Source: Acidobacteriota bacterium (GTDB taxonomy: Bacteria > Acidobacteriota > Terriglobia > Bryobacterales > Bryobacteraceae). From it: a stretch of 64,000 nucleotides of DNA. How positions within the stretch are numbered: the first letter of the stretch is position 1; the number at the start of each line of letters is the position of its first letter. The notes under the pieces were generated by a model. It searched no databases, had not been told where the DNA came from, and was given only the letters and a program-made list of their open reading frames with translations. This document shows, in pieces, positions 42,911 through 52,066 of the stretch. The stretch is taken from contig JANXXI010000247.1 in the NCBI GenBank assembly GCA_025350695.1, forward strand, positions 42,543-106,542, given 5' to 3'. Both the position numbers and the translations under genes were made by a program.

Positions 42911-44677
42911 ATGAAGAAATTTTTGATTGGCCTGGTTACCGGCCTTGTGCTGGCCGCCATGACTGTTTTCATCGGAGCACTCGTACTCGCGAGCCTCGGC
43001 GACCGCAAAATGAACGTGGCCGATGGTTCCGTGCTCGTGCTGCGCCTTTCAGGCGATATCCCCGAAAAACCGAAGGCCGACATGCCTTTGCCGTTTCTTG
43101 AGAATGAAAGCGGCTCAATTACCATCACGGAGCTGTGGGGGGCGCTTGAACGCGCCGCCACCGATAGCCGCATTAAGGCAGTCATTCTTGAACCGCGCGG
43201 CACAGCCATGGGTTGGGCGAAAATGCAGGAAGTCCGTGAGGATCTGCTGAAGTTCAAAAAATCCGGCAAATTCATCTATGCCTATCTGCATGAACCCACC
43301 TTGCGTGAATATTACATCGCTTCCGTCGCCGACAAAATCTATTTGCTCCCCACCGACGTGCTCTACATCAAAGGGCTGCGCGCTGAAATCACTTTCTACA
43401 AGGGGCTCATGGACAAGATGGGCGTGCAGATGGAAATGGAGCACGCCGGCAAGTACAAAGACTACCTCGATTCCTACGTCCGCACCAGCATGACTCCCGA
43501 ATCGCGCGAGGCGCTCAATTCTATACTGGACGATCTCTACGGGCAGTTGGTGTCCGGTATCGCCAAAGGCCGTAACAAGACCGAAGAGCAAGTGCGCGCC
43601 ATCATCGACGACGGCCCCCAACTGGCGAAAGCGGCCGTTGAAAAAGGCTTGGTCGACGGAATGCTGTTCAACGACCAATTTCTCGATGAAGTGAAGAAGA
43701 AAATTGGAGCTAAGGAAATCAAGAAGATTTCCATCGCCGATTATAGCCAAGCCAACCGCGGATCCGATTCGCGCAATCGCATCGCCGTGCTGGTTGGTGA
43801 AGGCGCCATCAGCCGTGGACTGGCGCAGGTTTCGCCCTTCGGCGAAACCGAGGGCATTACTCCTGCCGCAATGATCAAACAGATTCGCCTGGTCCGTGAC
43901 GACAACTCGATCAAAGGAGTCATCCTTCGCGTCGATTCCCCCGGCGGCGAAGTGACGCCTTCCGACGAAATCTTACGCGAAATCCAACTGCTCAGTCAGA
44001 AAAAGCCAATGGTCATTTCCATGTCCGACGTCGCAGCCTCCGGTGGCTATTGGATCTCCATGACCGGCGATCCTATCGTCGCCTATCCAGGCACCATCAC
44101 CGGTTCCATCGGCGTCATTTTCGGAAAGGTAAATCTGAAGGGACTTTACGACAAGCTTGGCATCACCAAAGACACACTCATTCGCGGCAAATACGCCGAC
44201 ATTGATAGCGAGTCCAAACCACTCGATGCCGATGGCCGCCGTAAACTGCACGATGGTATTGAGGCCACTTATCAGCAGTTCCTCGCCCACGTATCGAAAG
44301 CTCGCAAACGTGATGTGAAGGAAATTGAGGACCTCGCCCAGGGCCGCGCTTGGTTAGGTACGCAAGCCAAGTCCCGCGGGTTGGTGGATGAACTGGGCGG
44401 TTTAGACCGGACAATTCAACTGATCAAGGAAAAGGCCAAAATCCCAGCGGGGGATAAGGTCGCGCTGGTCCTCTACCCGGCGAAGAAGAGTTTCTTCGAA
44501 CAGTTCTTGTCCAAGTCCCAGCAGGTTTCCGCTAATTTGTGGCTTAGGATCAGCGGACAGGAACTAGTGGCCATCCCGTACGAAAACGAACTAGCGACCG
44601 AACTAGGCTTCTCGCCAAGGCTGTTTCTCAACGGCGGCGCTTTGAGTTTGTCGCCTTACCGGATAGTTTTTAGATAA
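42911..44677 (+). CDS. sppA: Signal peptide peptidase SppA, long (67-kDa) type
   Basis: This membrane-anchored serine protease clears cleaved signal peptides. The 588 residues comprise an N-terminal anchor (about 4-30) and two tandem ClpP-like domains. The long form uses a Ser-Lys dyad with one residue in each half: K181 in MEHAGKYKDYLDSY and S377 in MSDVAASGGYWIS, both present, with GTITGSIGVIFGK downstream. Length fits the E. coli-type enzyme. It directly follows the TIM-barrel gene (1-bp gap) and precedes a putative beta-barrel gene by 12 bp. Confidence 0.95.
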   Translation: MKKFLIGLVTGLVLAAMTVFIGALVLASLGDRKMNVADGSVLVLRLSGDIPEKPKADMPLPFLENESGSITITELWGALERAATDSRIKAVILEPRGTAMGWAKMQEVREDLLKFKKSGKFIYAYLHEPTLREYYIASVADKIYLLPTDVLYIKGLRAEITFYKGLMDKMGVQMEMEHAGKYKDYLDSYVRTSMTPESREALNSILDDLYGQLVSGIAKGRNKTEEQVRAIIDDGPQLAKAAVEKGLVDGMLFNDQFLDEVKKKIGAKEIKKISIADYSQANRGSDSRNRIAVLVGEGAISRGLAQVSPFGETEGITPAAMIKQIRLVRDDNSIKGVILRVDSPGGEVTPSDEILREIQLLSQKKPMVISMSDVAASGGYWISMTGDPIVAYPGTITGSIGVIFGKVNLKGLYDKLGITKDTLIRGKYADIDSESKPLDADGRRKLHDGIEATYQQFLAHVSKARKRDVKEIEDLAQGRAWLGTQAKSRGLVDELGGLDRTIQLIKEKAKIPAGDKVALVLYPAKKSFFEQFLSKSQQVSANLWLRISGQELVAIPYENELATELGFSPRLFLNGGALSLSPYRIVFR

Positions 44678-44689
44678 GATTAAGCCAAC

Positions 44690-45484
44690 GTGAGAAGCTC
44701 CCTCGTAGTCACCTGTTTGGCGCTGCTCGTCGTTACGCCCCTCGGGCTTGGCGCGCCAAAATCGTCTAGTCGGGCTCGCCGCCAATCCACTTCTTTTCGC
44801 AACCGGCTAACCATTTCCCCCTTGATTGCAGCGCCGGGAACTTTTGAGTTGGACGTGATCAATGGGTTCACGGAAGCCGGCAGTTATTGGTTGCCCACAA
44901 CGCTACGATTTACTCCTGAATCCGAAAATTACTATTTGAAGCATACTGAATGGGGTATCAGTGCGGACTTGATTGATAGTTTCGTTCCCGACGGGCATCG
45001 CACCACGCAGTTCTCCGACCACGTCACCTTCACCAGCACAACCGCTGTGAAATGGAATGGCATCAATCTCGGGATCGCTCCCAGCCTGACTTACTTAACC
45101 AGAGGCGACCAAGGATTTCGCGTTGGCGGGACGGCCCTGGCGCGCGTCGACCCTGGTCTAAATAGTATCGGCGCAACCCTTTCGTGGTCCGGGGCCACCA
45201 AACCTGGCAGCAATAATCCGCCGGGCATTTGGGATCTCGGCTTCGGTTTCGGTCGCAAGCTCGGCGCATACGGCTTGGCCAATCACTTGACAGCACATGC
45301 CAGTTTGACGATGGAAAAACAGACCGCTATTCGCCGGTTTTACACCGTTTCGGAAGGGATGGAATTCCAAATGAACGATCGCTTCAGTGTGGATTTGTCG
45401 GGACAGCATGTTGGCATTTCAACGGGATCGGTTGATCATCAAATTCTTCTTGGTTTGAATTGGACGATTGCCGCGAATAAGTGA
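44690..45484 (+). CDS. Putative outer-membrane beta-barrel protein
   Basis: The product has 264 residues from GTG 44690, with a signal peptide (about 1-22, ending LGLGA). The mature part is rich in alternating hydrophobic/polar strands and short turns (INLGIAPSLTYLT, IGATLSWSGATKPG, WDLGFGFGRKLGAYG, RFSVDLSGQHVGI). It ends in a strand with an aromatic residue (LLGLNWTI), suggesting a barrel of about 10-12 strands. I do not recognise the family; similar proteins are annotated as transporters or phenol-pathway-like porins. It follows sppA closely and may be co-transcribed. Confidence 0.65.
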   Translation: MRSSLVVTCLALLVVTPLGLGAPKSSSRARRQSTSFRNRLTISPLIAAPGTFELDVINGFTEAGSYWLPTTLRFTPESENYYLKHTEWGISADLIDSFVPDGHRTTQFSDHVTFTSTTAVKWNGINLGIAPSLTYLTRGDQGFRVGGTALARVDPGLNSIGATLSWSGATKPGSNNPPGIWDLGFGFGRKLGAYGLANHLTAHASLTMEKQTAIRRFYTVSEGMEFQMNDRFSVDLSGQHVGISTGSVDHQILLGLNWTIAANK

Positions 45485-46019
45485 GGTCTTCGTTAGGGCT
45501 AGTGAACCGCTCCTGTCTACCACTCATTCGCCGCGCTCCGAAGTAACCAAGCATGGCCCCTCCGTTCCGTTCTTTGCCTAAGCCCGGTCCGGTGTCGCGG
45601 GTATTGCGGAGGGCGATCTCGTAAAAGCAACCACCTTGCACGGAAACCGTATCCTCCTTCCACAGAGCGTGATTGATCGTACGTTCCGAATGCGGGTGAC
45701 GACGATCCTCCTGAGCAAGGCCGAGCCATTGTCGCTCGAGTGAAGCAAATCTCTCTTCTACAAAAACGAAACGACCGCGATGAAGGTTGAATAATGGGAC
45801 ATTGCCCTATTCGGTGCTCTTGCATCGGGATCCATTAATCATCCAATTTTTTAGTTCGAATTGCAGCGACCTACTTCATGCGTCGCGCCCGAAGACGCTG
45901 TCAAGGGGCTCGGCAGGCATTTGTCGTACAAAACGATTAACGAATTATTTCCCATGCAAGGTGTCATTTCAGTAGCATTGTGGTTTGTATTTAGGTACTT
46001 TGGAAGTAGAAAGTAATAA
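45485..46019. other. Intergenic region with an unassigned minus-strand reading frame
   Basis: No convincing gene. On the minus strand a frame is open for about 140 codons from near 45800 leftwards, into the end of the preceding gene. It reads, for instance, LERQWLGLAQEDRRH and EIALRNTRDTGPGLGKERNG, and has no ATG and only internal GTG codons. It may be a decayed gene or chance. The 230 bp before the oligopeptidase should hold its promoter; none stands out. Confidence 0.4.
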
Positions 46020-48059
46020 ATGCACACGGGCAATCCTCTCCTCGAAACGAAATTCGAAATTCCATTTGACAAAATCCACGCCGCCCACATTGAGCCGGCC
46101 CTGGACCAGCTTATCGAACGGTCCCGCGCTCATATCGATGCCATCATCGGTGTTGCGGGGAATCGAACCTGGGAAAATACGATGGACGCCTATGATCGCG
46201 CCACGGAGGATCTGGATCGGGCCATCACCATTGCGCGCCATCTGGAATCTGTCGTAACCACGCCCGAATTGCGCGCCGCCGTGAACGCAGCGCAGCCGAA
46301 AGCCAGCTCGTTCTATTCCGGCCTCGCTCTTAATGAAGGTCTTTACAAGGCCTTGAAAGCGTTCGCTGCTACCGCTGATGGAACTGCTCTTGAAGGGGTC
46401 CGGAGGCGATTCGTCGAGAAAACGCTCGATAGCTTCAAGCGCGCCGGCGCCGAACTCGACGCGCCCGGCAAAGTGCGAATGGCGGAAATTGACGTCGAAC
46501 TCTCCAAGCTTACAATGAAGTTCGGCGAAAATGTTCTGGACGCCACCAATGATTTTGAAATTGTTCTAACCCATGAATCCGAGTTGGCCGGCTTGCCGCC
46601 TTCGGCCGTCGGCGCCGCCCGCCAAAGCGCAGCTTCTAAAGGGCTCTCCGGTTGGCGCTTCACCCTCCAAGCCCCAAGCTACACTGCTGTCATTAGCTAT
46701 CTCGATGACAGGAAGATTCGCGAGAGAATAGCGCGTGCTTTTTTTTCCCGGGCCACTGCCGGGGATCGCAACAACTTGCCGATCCTCACTCGTGTCCTTG
46801 AACTGCGGCGTGAAAAAGCCACGCTGCTTGGCTACAAAAACTTTGCCGATATGGTGATCGCCGATCGCATGGCAAAGACCGGTGATGCGGCGCTCGAATT
46901 CATCCGCGTCATTGAGCAACGCACTGCCCCATTTCTGAAACGCGAGATCGCCGAACTTGAGGCCTTTCGAAATGAGTTAGTCGGCCCGGCCGAAGGGGCG
47001 ATCCAACTTTGGGACGTCCCCTATTTCGCCGAGAAGCTTCGCGAAAAGAAACTGAATTTCAACGAAGAAGAATTGCGTCCTTACTTCCCGCTGCCGCAAG
47101 TGATCGAGGGCATGTTTGAGATTTGCCGCCAACTGTTCGGCATCAAGGTGACCGAGCACCACGACGCCCATCTCTGGCACTCCGACGTACGATACTACGA
47201 CATCCACGACCAAGTCACCGGTGAACACCTTGGTTCTTTTTATTCCGACTTGTATCCGCGTGAGTCGAAGCGCGGCGGAGCGTGGATGGATGCGTTCATT
47301 GCGGGCAAACCTGGTTCCACCGGCTGGTCTCCACACCTGGGATTGATCTGCGGCAACATGACGCCACCACTCGATGATAAGCCTGCCCTCCTCACCCACC
47401 GTGACGTCCAGACGCTGTTTCATGAATTTGGCCACCTGCTCCACCATTGCCTGAGTCGTGTTGAGATTCGCAGTTTGACCGGCACCAACGTAGCCTGGGA
47501 TTTTGTGGAACTCCCTTCGCAAATCCTGGAGAACTGGTGTTCCGAGGAACTGTCACTCCGCATGTTCGCCCGGCACTATGAGACGGGAGAACCGCTCCCA
47601 GCGGATTTACTGGAGAAGGTGAAAGAGTCCACAAAATTCAGGGCTGCTTCAACCCAAATCCGGCAAGTGTCCTTTTCAACCATGGACTTGCTTTTGCACA
47701 TGGAATACGACCCGGCCGTCGATGGCGAGGTGCTTGAATACACCCGCAAGATTACGGCTCGCTACGCCCCCGCCCCTTTGCCATCCGAACACGCCGTAGT
47801 TGCTTCATTCACCCATTTGTTCTCCAGTCCTGTCGGTTATGGAGCCGGATACTACAGTTATAAATGGGCCGAGGTTCTCGATGCGGATGCCTTCAGCCGC
47901 TTCCGCCACGAAGGCGTCCTGAACCCCAAAACTGGAGCCGATTTCCGCCAAAAGATCCTAGCCAAAGGGAATAGCGACGATCCAATAAATCTATATCAGA
48001 ATTTTATGGGTCGCGAACCGGATCCAGAACCGATGTTGGAGCGTTTAGGCCTGAATTGA
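46020..48059 (+). CDS. M3 family zinc metallopeptidase (oligopeptidase A-like)
   Basis: This cytoplasmic enzyme degrades short peptides. It has 679 residues, the usual length of PrlC/Dcp-type peptidases. The zinc site is H468-E469-x-x-H472 in LFHEFGHLLHH, with the third ligand Glu in WDFVELPSQILENW about 26 residues on. The substrate loop GYGAGYYSYKWAEVLDADAF near the C-terminus contains the conserved tyrosines. Both N-terminal helical region (NPLLETKFEIPFDKIHAAHIEPAL split) and catalytic half are complete. The gene stands alone. Confidence 0.93.
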   Translation: MHTGNPLLETKFEIPFDKIHAAHIEPALDQLIERSRAHIDAIIGVAGNRTWENTMDAYDRATEDLDRAITIARHLESVVTTPELRAAVNAAQPKASSFYSGLALNEGLYKALKAFAATADGTALEGVRRRFVEKTLDSFKRAGAELDAPGKVRMAEIDVELSKLTMKFGENVLDATNDFEIVLTHESELAGLPPSAVGAARQSAASKGLSGWRFTLQAPSYTAVISYLDDRKIRERIARAFFSRATAGDRNNLPILTRVLELRREKATLLGYKNFADMVIADRMAKTGDAALEFIRVIEQRTAPFLKREIAELEAFRNELVGPAEGAIQLWDVPYFAEKLREKKLNFNEEELRPYFPLPQVIEGMFEICRQLFGIKVTEHHDAHLWHSDVRYYDIHDQVTGEHLGSFYSDLYPRESKRGGAWMDAFIAGKPGSTGWSPHLGLICGNMTPPLDDKPALLTHRDVQTLFHEFGHLLHHCLSRVEIRSLTGTNVAWDFVELPSQILENWCSEELSLRMFARHYETGEPLPADLLEKVKESTKFRAASTQIRQVSFSTMDLLLHMEYDPAVDGEVLEYTRKITARYAPAPLPSEHAVVASFTHLFSSPVGYGAGYYSYKWAEVLDADAFSRFRHEGVLNPKTGADFRQKILAKGNSDDPINLYQNFMGREPDPEPMLERLGLN

Positions 48060-48216
48060 GTCAGGATAACCTGTTAGCGACACAAGTGTTACGCTTTTTG
48101 GTAGAAGCTGACCCCGAGTCTTGTGCCCTGCTACAATTTTTGGTAGGATTGTGACGCAAGGGTGCAACCAAGGCCCTATTTTTCGCGTCTGTAACTTTGA
48201 GTAGGACCACAACTGG

Positions 48217-49197
48217 ATGGCCAGCATACCCGTCAATCCGCCGCAACCCGAGGAAGAAGACCATTTAGCTCGTCTTCTCGCGCCTGAAACCACAACCCCG
48301 TGGTTTCTTACGATATTCCAATCGATCAAAGAACTAATTAGCCCACCTAAGCTGCCGCCTCTTGAAATAACCTCCAAGCCGGTCGCTGTGAAGGATATTT
48401 GGGGAACGGAAAGTCACCAGAAAAGTTCCGGGCTGATTTCCATGGTGATTCACGGCATCTTCATAGCCGCGCTTTTGCTAATCGGCACGAACAAAGCGAT
48501 TCAGCAAAAAGTGAAGGATATGGTTCCTTTGATTGCTCCGAATCTGGAAGCCTACAAGCCCGAGCCGATAAAGAAGCAGACTCATCAAGGCGGTGGTGGC
48601 GGTGGTGATCGTAGCCTCATTCAAGCCAGCAAGGGTAAGCTCCCCAAGATTTCTCCAAGGCAATTTACGCCTCCGATGGCAGTTGTCAATAATCCAGCTC
48701 CGAAACTGATCATGGAGCCGACGATTCTTTCCGATATCCCGATTCCGAACGTTAATCTTCCTAACTTTGGGGATCCAAACTCACTTGGCCGCATACCGTC
48801 CAACGGTACTGGTTCGGGGGCGGGCATCGGCAGTGGTAGCGGTGGTGGCGTAGGGTCAGGCACTGGCGGCGGAGCAGGCCCCGGTTCGGGTGGCGTCTTC
48901 GGCGGCGGTGCCTATCGAGTTGGCGGCGGCGTATCAGCCCCAGCTGTTCTTTACAAAACTGATCCTGAATATTCGGAAGAAGCCCGCAAGGCGAAATTCC
49001 AAGGTACGGTTATGCTTTCGGTCACTGTCAACGAGAAAGGCCAACCAATAGACATCCGCGTGATTCGCGCTCTTGGATTGGGACTGGATGAGAAGGCTAT
49101 CGAGTCGGTCCAGAAGTGGCGCTTCAAGGCTGGCATGAAGGATGGCAAACCGGTTCCTGTCCAGGCTCAGATTGAAGTCAATTTCCGTTTACTCTAA
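48217..49197 (+). CDS. TonB-family energy transducer
   Basis: The predicted protein has 326 residues: a cytoplasmic N-terminal segment of about 70 residues, longer than in classic TonB, one membrane helix (about 73-92), a Pro-rich then Gly/Ser-rich periplasmic spacer (about 195-235, GSGAGIGSGSGGG type) and a C-terminal TonB domain. The last contains TDPEYSEEARKAKFQGTVML, PIDIRVIRALGLGLDEKAIE and VQKWRFKAG. It couples the proton-motive force to outer-membrane receptors; the big receptor at the left of the window could be a client. No exbB/exbD is adjacent. Confidence 0.9.
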   Translation: MASIPVNPPQPEEEDHLARLLAPETTTPWFLTIFQSIKELISPPKLPPLEITSKPVAVKDIWGTESHQKSSGLISMVIHGIFIAALLLIGTNKAIQQKVKDMVPLIAPNLEAYKPEPIKKQTHQGGGGGGDRSLIQASKGKLPKISPRQFTPPMAVVNNPAPKLIMEPTILSDIPIPNVNLPNFGDPNSLGRIPSNGTGSGAGIGSGSGGGVGSGTGGGAGPGSGGVFGGGAYRVGGGVSAPAVLYKTDPEYSEEARKAKFQGTVMLSVTVNEKGQPIDIRVIRALGLGLDEKAIESVQKWRFKAGMKDGKPVPVQAQIEVNFRLL

Positions 49198-49221
49198 GCT
49201 CTTGCTTAATCAAAGGCCGGT

Positions 49222-49698
49222 CTACTCGAACATTTGCATTTGTTCTTGCGGTACCGTTTTGGGCTTGGGCTTTTTCAAAGCACTACCAATCACACCTAGC
49301 ACTTCCACGTCTGTTAAAGCAGCCTTTGGAATGAAAATGCGTTGTAGGGTCGAGTCGGGTGGCGCTACGGTAAACCCAAACTGTTCCAGCTGTAACAGAT
49401 TACCAGACAAAAGCCCCTCAAGTTCCGCCCCGTCGCGAAATCGAAAACGAACCCAAAGTCCAGCCATCTTGGGTCTTGCAGTAAACTGCCGCTTTCCGAA
49501 GACATCGGGAGAATCGCCGAAATCTTTAACAAAACAAACGAGTTTTACGTCGATAAAGGGTACTATTTGCACCTGCCCTTGGGGCGTTAGCATTTGAACT
49601 CCCTCTATCGTCGCCAGTTCCTGCGAATTGACAAAACCTTCCAACGATTCGCGGTCGAATCGCAAGATCAGAGCCTTCTTATTAGTTGCAGTATTCAA
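49222..49698 (-). CDS. Conserved hypothetical protein
   Basis: The 158-residue protein begins KKALILRFDRESLEGFVNSQ and continues with PFIDVKLVCFVKDF, GLWVRFRFRDGAELEGLLSG and a C-terminal basic tail. From memory this family recurs in Acidobacteriota without known function. Two similar beta-rich repeats (each a DRE/RDG..LEG..-type turn) suggest a small beta-barrel fold, perhaps PilZ-like, but the PilZ c-di-GMP motif is not seen. It is divergent from xerD, whose start is 63 bp away. Confidence 0.65.
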   Translation of the reverse strand: MNTATNKKALILRFDRESLEGFVNSQELATIEGVQMLTPQGQVQIVPFIDVKLVCFVKDFGDSPDVFGKRQFTARPKMAGLWVRFRFRDGAELEGLLSGNLLQLEQFGFTVAPPDSTLQRIFIPKAALTDVEVLGVIGSALKKPKPKTVPQEQMQMFE

Positions 49699-49761
49699 AA
49701 AAGGCTACTCCGAGGATGGTTTGCTTCCAAACATTTTCGTAAGTATTGTATCATTGGCACA

Positions 49762-50661
49762 ATGCCGGAAGTGGCTTCTTTGTCCGCTCACATCCAGTGC
49801 TACCTCGATAGCTGCCGGATGGAGAAGGGGTTGTCGGTAAACTCGATTTCAGCTATGTCATTAGATCTAAATGGCTTAGCTGCATATTCCAAGGATCAGA
49901 AGCTGAACTGCGCTCCGCTCGAAGAAGACCTGCGTAAATATATAGATATTCTTTATCAGAAGGGACTTAGCAGCCGTTCCGTAGCCCGTCATCTGTCCAG
50001 CCTACGAGGTTTTTACTACCATTTGATTACAAAGGGGGCGGTGACCGCCGATCCGACGGAATTTCTGACCACTCCAAAACAGTGGAAAGCCATTCCGAAG
50101 TTCTTGAATTCAGAAGATATTGACAAACTGCTCAAGGCTGCTGACCTCGACGATCCGCTTGGGTTGCGAAACCGCGCTATGCTGGAATTGCTCTATGCGA
50201 CTGGTCTGCGAGTTTCCGAATTATGTTCGCTGGAGGTATCTGACTTGAATTTAGATATGGGCGTGCTGCGAGTAACGGGAAAAGGGAACAAGCAACGGCT
50301 GGTTCCGGTTGGACGTCAGGCGTTGGCTTTTATTAATAGGTTTTTAGAGTCGGCACGACCCGCTATTTTGAAGCGTCGAGCCAGCCGGTATTTGTTCGTG
50401 ACGGGAAGAGGAACCAGAATGACCCGTCAAATGTTTTGGATCGCGCTACGTGATTTGGGCAAGAAAGCGGGTATCTTCCATGGACTGACCCCTCACGTAT
50501 TGCGCCACAGTTTTGCCACCCATTTGCTTGAGAACGGCGCTGACCTGCGCAGCGTTCAAACCATGTTGGGGCATGTTGATATTGGGACCACCGAAATTTA
50601 CACGCACGTGATGCGAGGCCGTCTACGGAGAGTGGTGGACGAGCATCACCCGCGGGCATGA
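49762..50661 (+). CDS. xerD: Tyrosine recombinase XerD
   Basis: The enzyme resolves chromosome dimers at dif together with XerC. ATG 49762 gives the standard 299-residue protein; a longer in-frame extension to 49594 would overlap the divergent gene. The N-terminal SAM-like domain (1-105) is followed by the catalytic domain with R150 (YATGLRVSEL), K174, H245 and R248 (PHVLRHSFATHLLENGADL), H271 (MLGHVDIGTTEIYTH) and the nucleophile Y280, all in place. Length, the conserved C-terminus and the absence of phage genes nearby argue for the chromosomal enzyme rather than an integrase. Confidence 0.9.
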   Translation: MPEVASLSAHIQCYLDSCRMEKGLSVNSISAMSLDLNGLAAYSKDQKLNCAPLEEDLRKYIDILYQKGLSSRSVARHLSSLRGFYYHLITKGAVTADPTEFLTTPKQWKAIPKFLNSEDIDKLLKAADLDDPLGLRNRAMLELLYATGLRVSELCSLEVSDLNLDMGVLRVTGKGNKQRLVPVGRQALAFINRFLESARPAILKRRASRYLFVTGRGTRMTRQMFWIALRDLGKKAGIFHGLTPHVLRHSFATHLLENGADLRSVQTMLGHVDIGTTEIYTHVMRGRLRRVVDEHHPRA

Positions 50662-50741
50662 ACGGTTGACTAGGGAAGCTGGTCCGTTTTGAAGGCGCGA
50701 AAATTGCGCAGGATTATTGCAGTTCTTGGAGTTGTTTTTTA

Positions 50742-52055
50742 ATGAGTGATTACATTTTCAAGCTCGAAAGCCACCTGACCAACAGTCAGTTCAAATTGGT
50801 CAATGCGGTGCAAGCGGCTGCGGCTGAAGCAAACGTCAGTGTTTTTCTAGCCGGTGGCGCCATGCGCGATGTCCTTGGCGGTTACCCTGTTCGCGACCTC
50901 GACTTCGTAGTCGAAGGCTCTCCAAAATCTCTGGCGAAGGGTCTGCAAAAATCATTGCACGGCGAGGTCGTTTCGACGGACGATCGCAAGAAGAGTATTG
51001 AGCTGCGCTTTCCTGGCAATGTCACCGCCGAATTCGCCATGGCCAAAGTGGAAAAACCTGGCCGCGCGGGATCGAAGCCGGTGGTGGTTCCGGCCACCAT
51101 TCATGAGGATCTGAAGGGTAGGGATTTCACGATCAACGCCATTGCGCTTTCGCTCAACAAAGCCTCCCGCGGTCTGCTGCTTGATCCCACGAATGGGTTG
51201 GCCGACCTTGAGCGCCGCGAAATCCATACCGCCTACTCTCAGGCGCTGTACGACGATGTCTCCCGGATTCTCCGCATGTGGCGATTCAGCGTGCGCATGA
51301 GTTTTCCGCTGTCCGAGCGCACTCGCTCCCAATACGAAAATGTGAAAGAAGCCAGCTTGCATCTGAAGATACCGCAGGAAGTCCTGGGGCCGGAACTGAT
51401 GCGGATGGCCGCCGAACAGAACCCGGCGGAATTGCTGCGGATTCTGGATGAAGAAAAGATCCTTCCTCTGTTCTCACCCGCTTTAACCGGCGCTAAGGTG
51501 AACCTTGCAGGAATGCAGAAGCTGATGAAGGCCCGCACTAATATTCCCTTTGAGATTGGTTTTACGGCTAACGACGCTAGCCTGTTCCTTTATCTCTTAA
51601 CTCAAAAGTTCTCGCCTAAGGAGAAGGTGGCGCTGATCAAAAAAATGGGGATTGACAAAGCAACCGTAACCGGTTGGCAGCAGCTTGAGGCGAAGTCGAA
51701 GAAGCTGGAAAAGGTAATCAAGGCGCCCGCTTTGAAGAAGTTGTCGATGGTTTACAAAACTCTCAAAGATGCTCCTGGCGAGCAGTTGGTGTTCTTGCTG
51801 ATGAATTCCAATGAGCGCATTGTGCAGGACAGAATTAAGAACCATCTGCAAAAATTGATCGGCATGGCGCAGGAAGTAACGGACGAGGAAGTGTTCGAGG
51901 CGACGAAGATCGCGCCTGGAGCTCCGAAGTTCGCGAAAGCCAAGGACGACTTCATCGCCAAGAAATTGGATTCCAGGCCGCGAAAGCTGCCAGAGCCAGA
52001 GCCGGAACCAGTGCCACCACCAGGAAAAGGCGGCAAGATATTAGCCCGGGTGTAG
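50742..52055 (+). CDS. tRNA nucleotidyltransferase / poly(A) polymerase family protein
   Basis: This class II nucleotidyltransferase adds CCA, or A residues, to RNA 3' ends. In its 437 residues, the head domain has VFLAGGAMRDVLGG (GG at 38-39) with the metal-binding R-D-x-D (51-54), and the motif LKGRDFTINAIA. The neck follows with LYDDVSRILRMWRFSVRM. The C-terminal half (about 200-400) is helical and diverges from E. coli Cca and PcnB. The tail is Pro/Glu-rich and basic (LPEPEPEPVPPPGKGGK). Whether it is a CCA-adding enzyme or a poly(A) polymerase cannot be settled by eye. No HD domain is present. Confidence 0.88.
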   Translation: MSDYIFKLESHLTNSQFKLVNAVQAAAAEANVSVFLAGGAMRDVLGGYPVRDLDFVVEGSPKSLAKGLQKSLHGEVVSTDDRKKSIELRFPGNVTAEFAMAKVEKPGRAGSKPVVVPATIHEDLKGRDFTINAIALSLNKASRGLLLDPTNGLADLERREIHTAYSQALYDDVSRILRMWRFSVRMSFPLSERTRSQYENVKEASLHLKIPQEVLGPELMRMAAEQNPAELLRILDEEKILPLFSPALTGAKVNLAGMQKLMKARTNIPFEIGFTANDASLFLYLLTQKFSPKEKVALIKKMGIDKATVTGWQQLEAKSKKLEKVIKAPALKKLSMVYKTLKDAPGEQLVFLLMNSNERIVQDRIKNHLQKLIGMAQEVTDEEVFEATKIAPGAPKFAKAKDDFIAKKLDSRPRKLPEPEPEPVPPPGKGGKILARV

Positions 52056-52066
52056 AAGCGGAGCGA

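Noticed and set aside
49762..50661. Tyrosine recombinase as sign of a prophage or integron
   Set aside because: Length, domain layout and isolated setting fit housekeeping XerD. No phage genes, attachment repeats or cassette sites are nearby.
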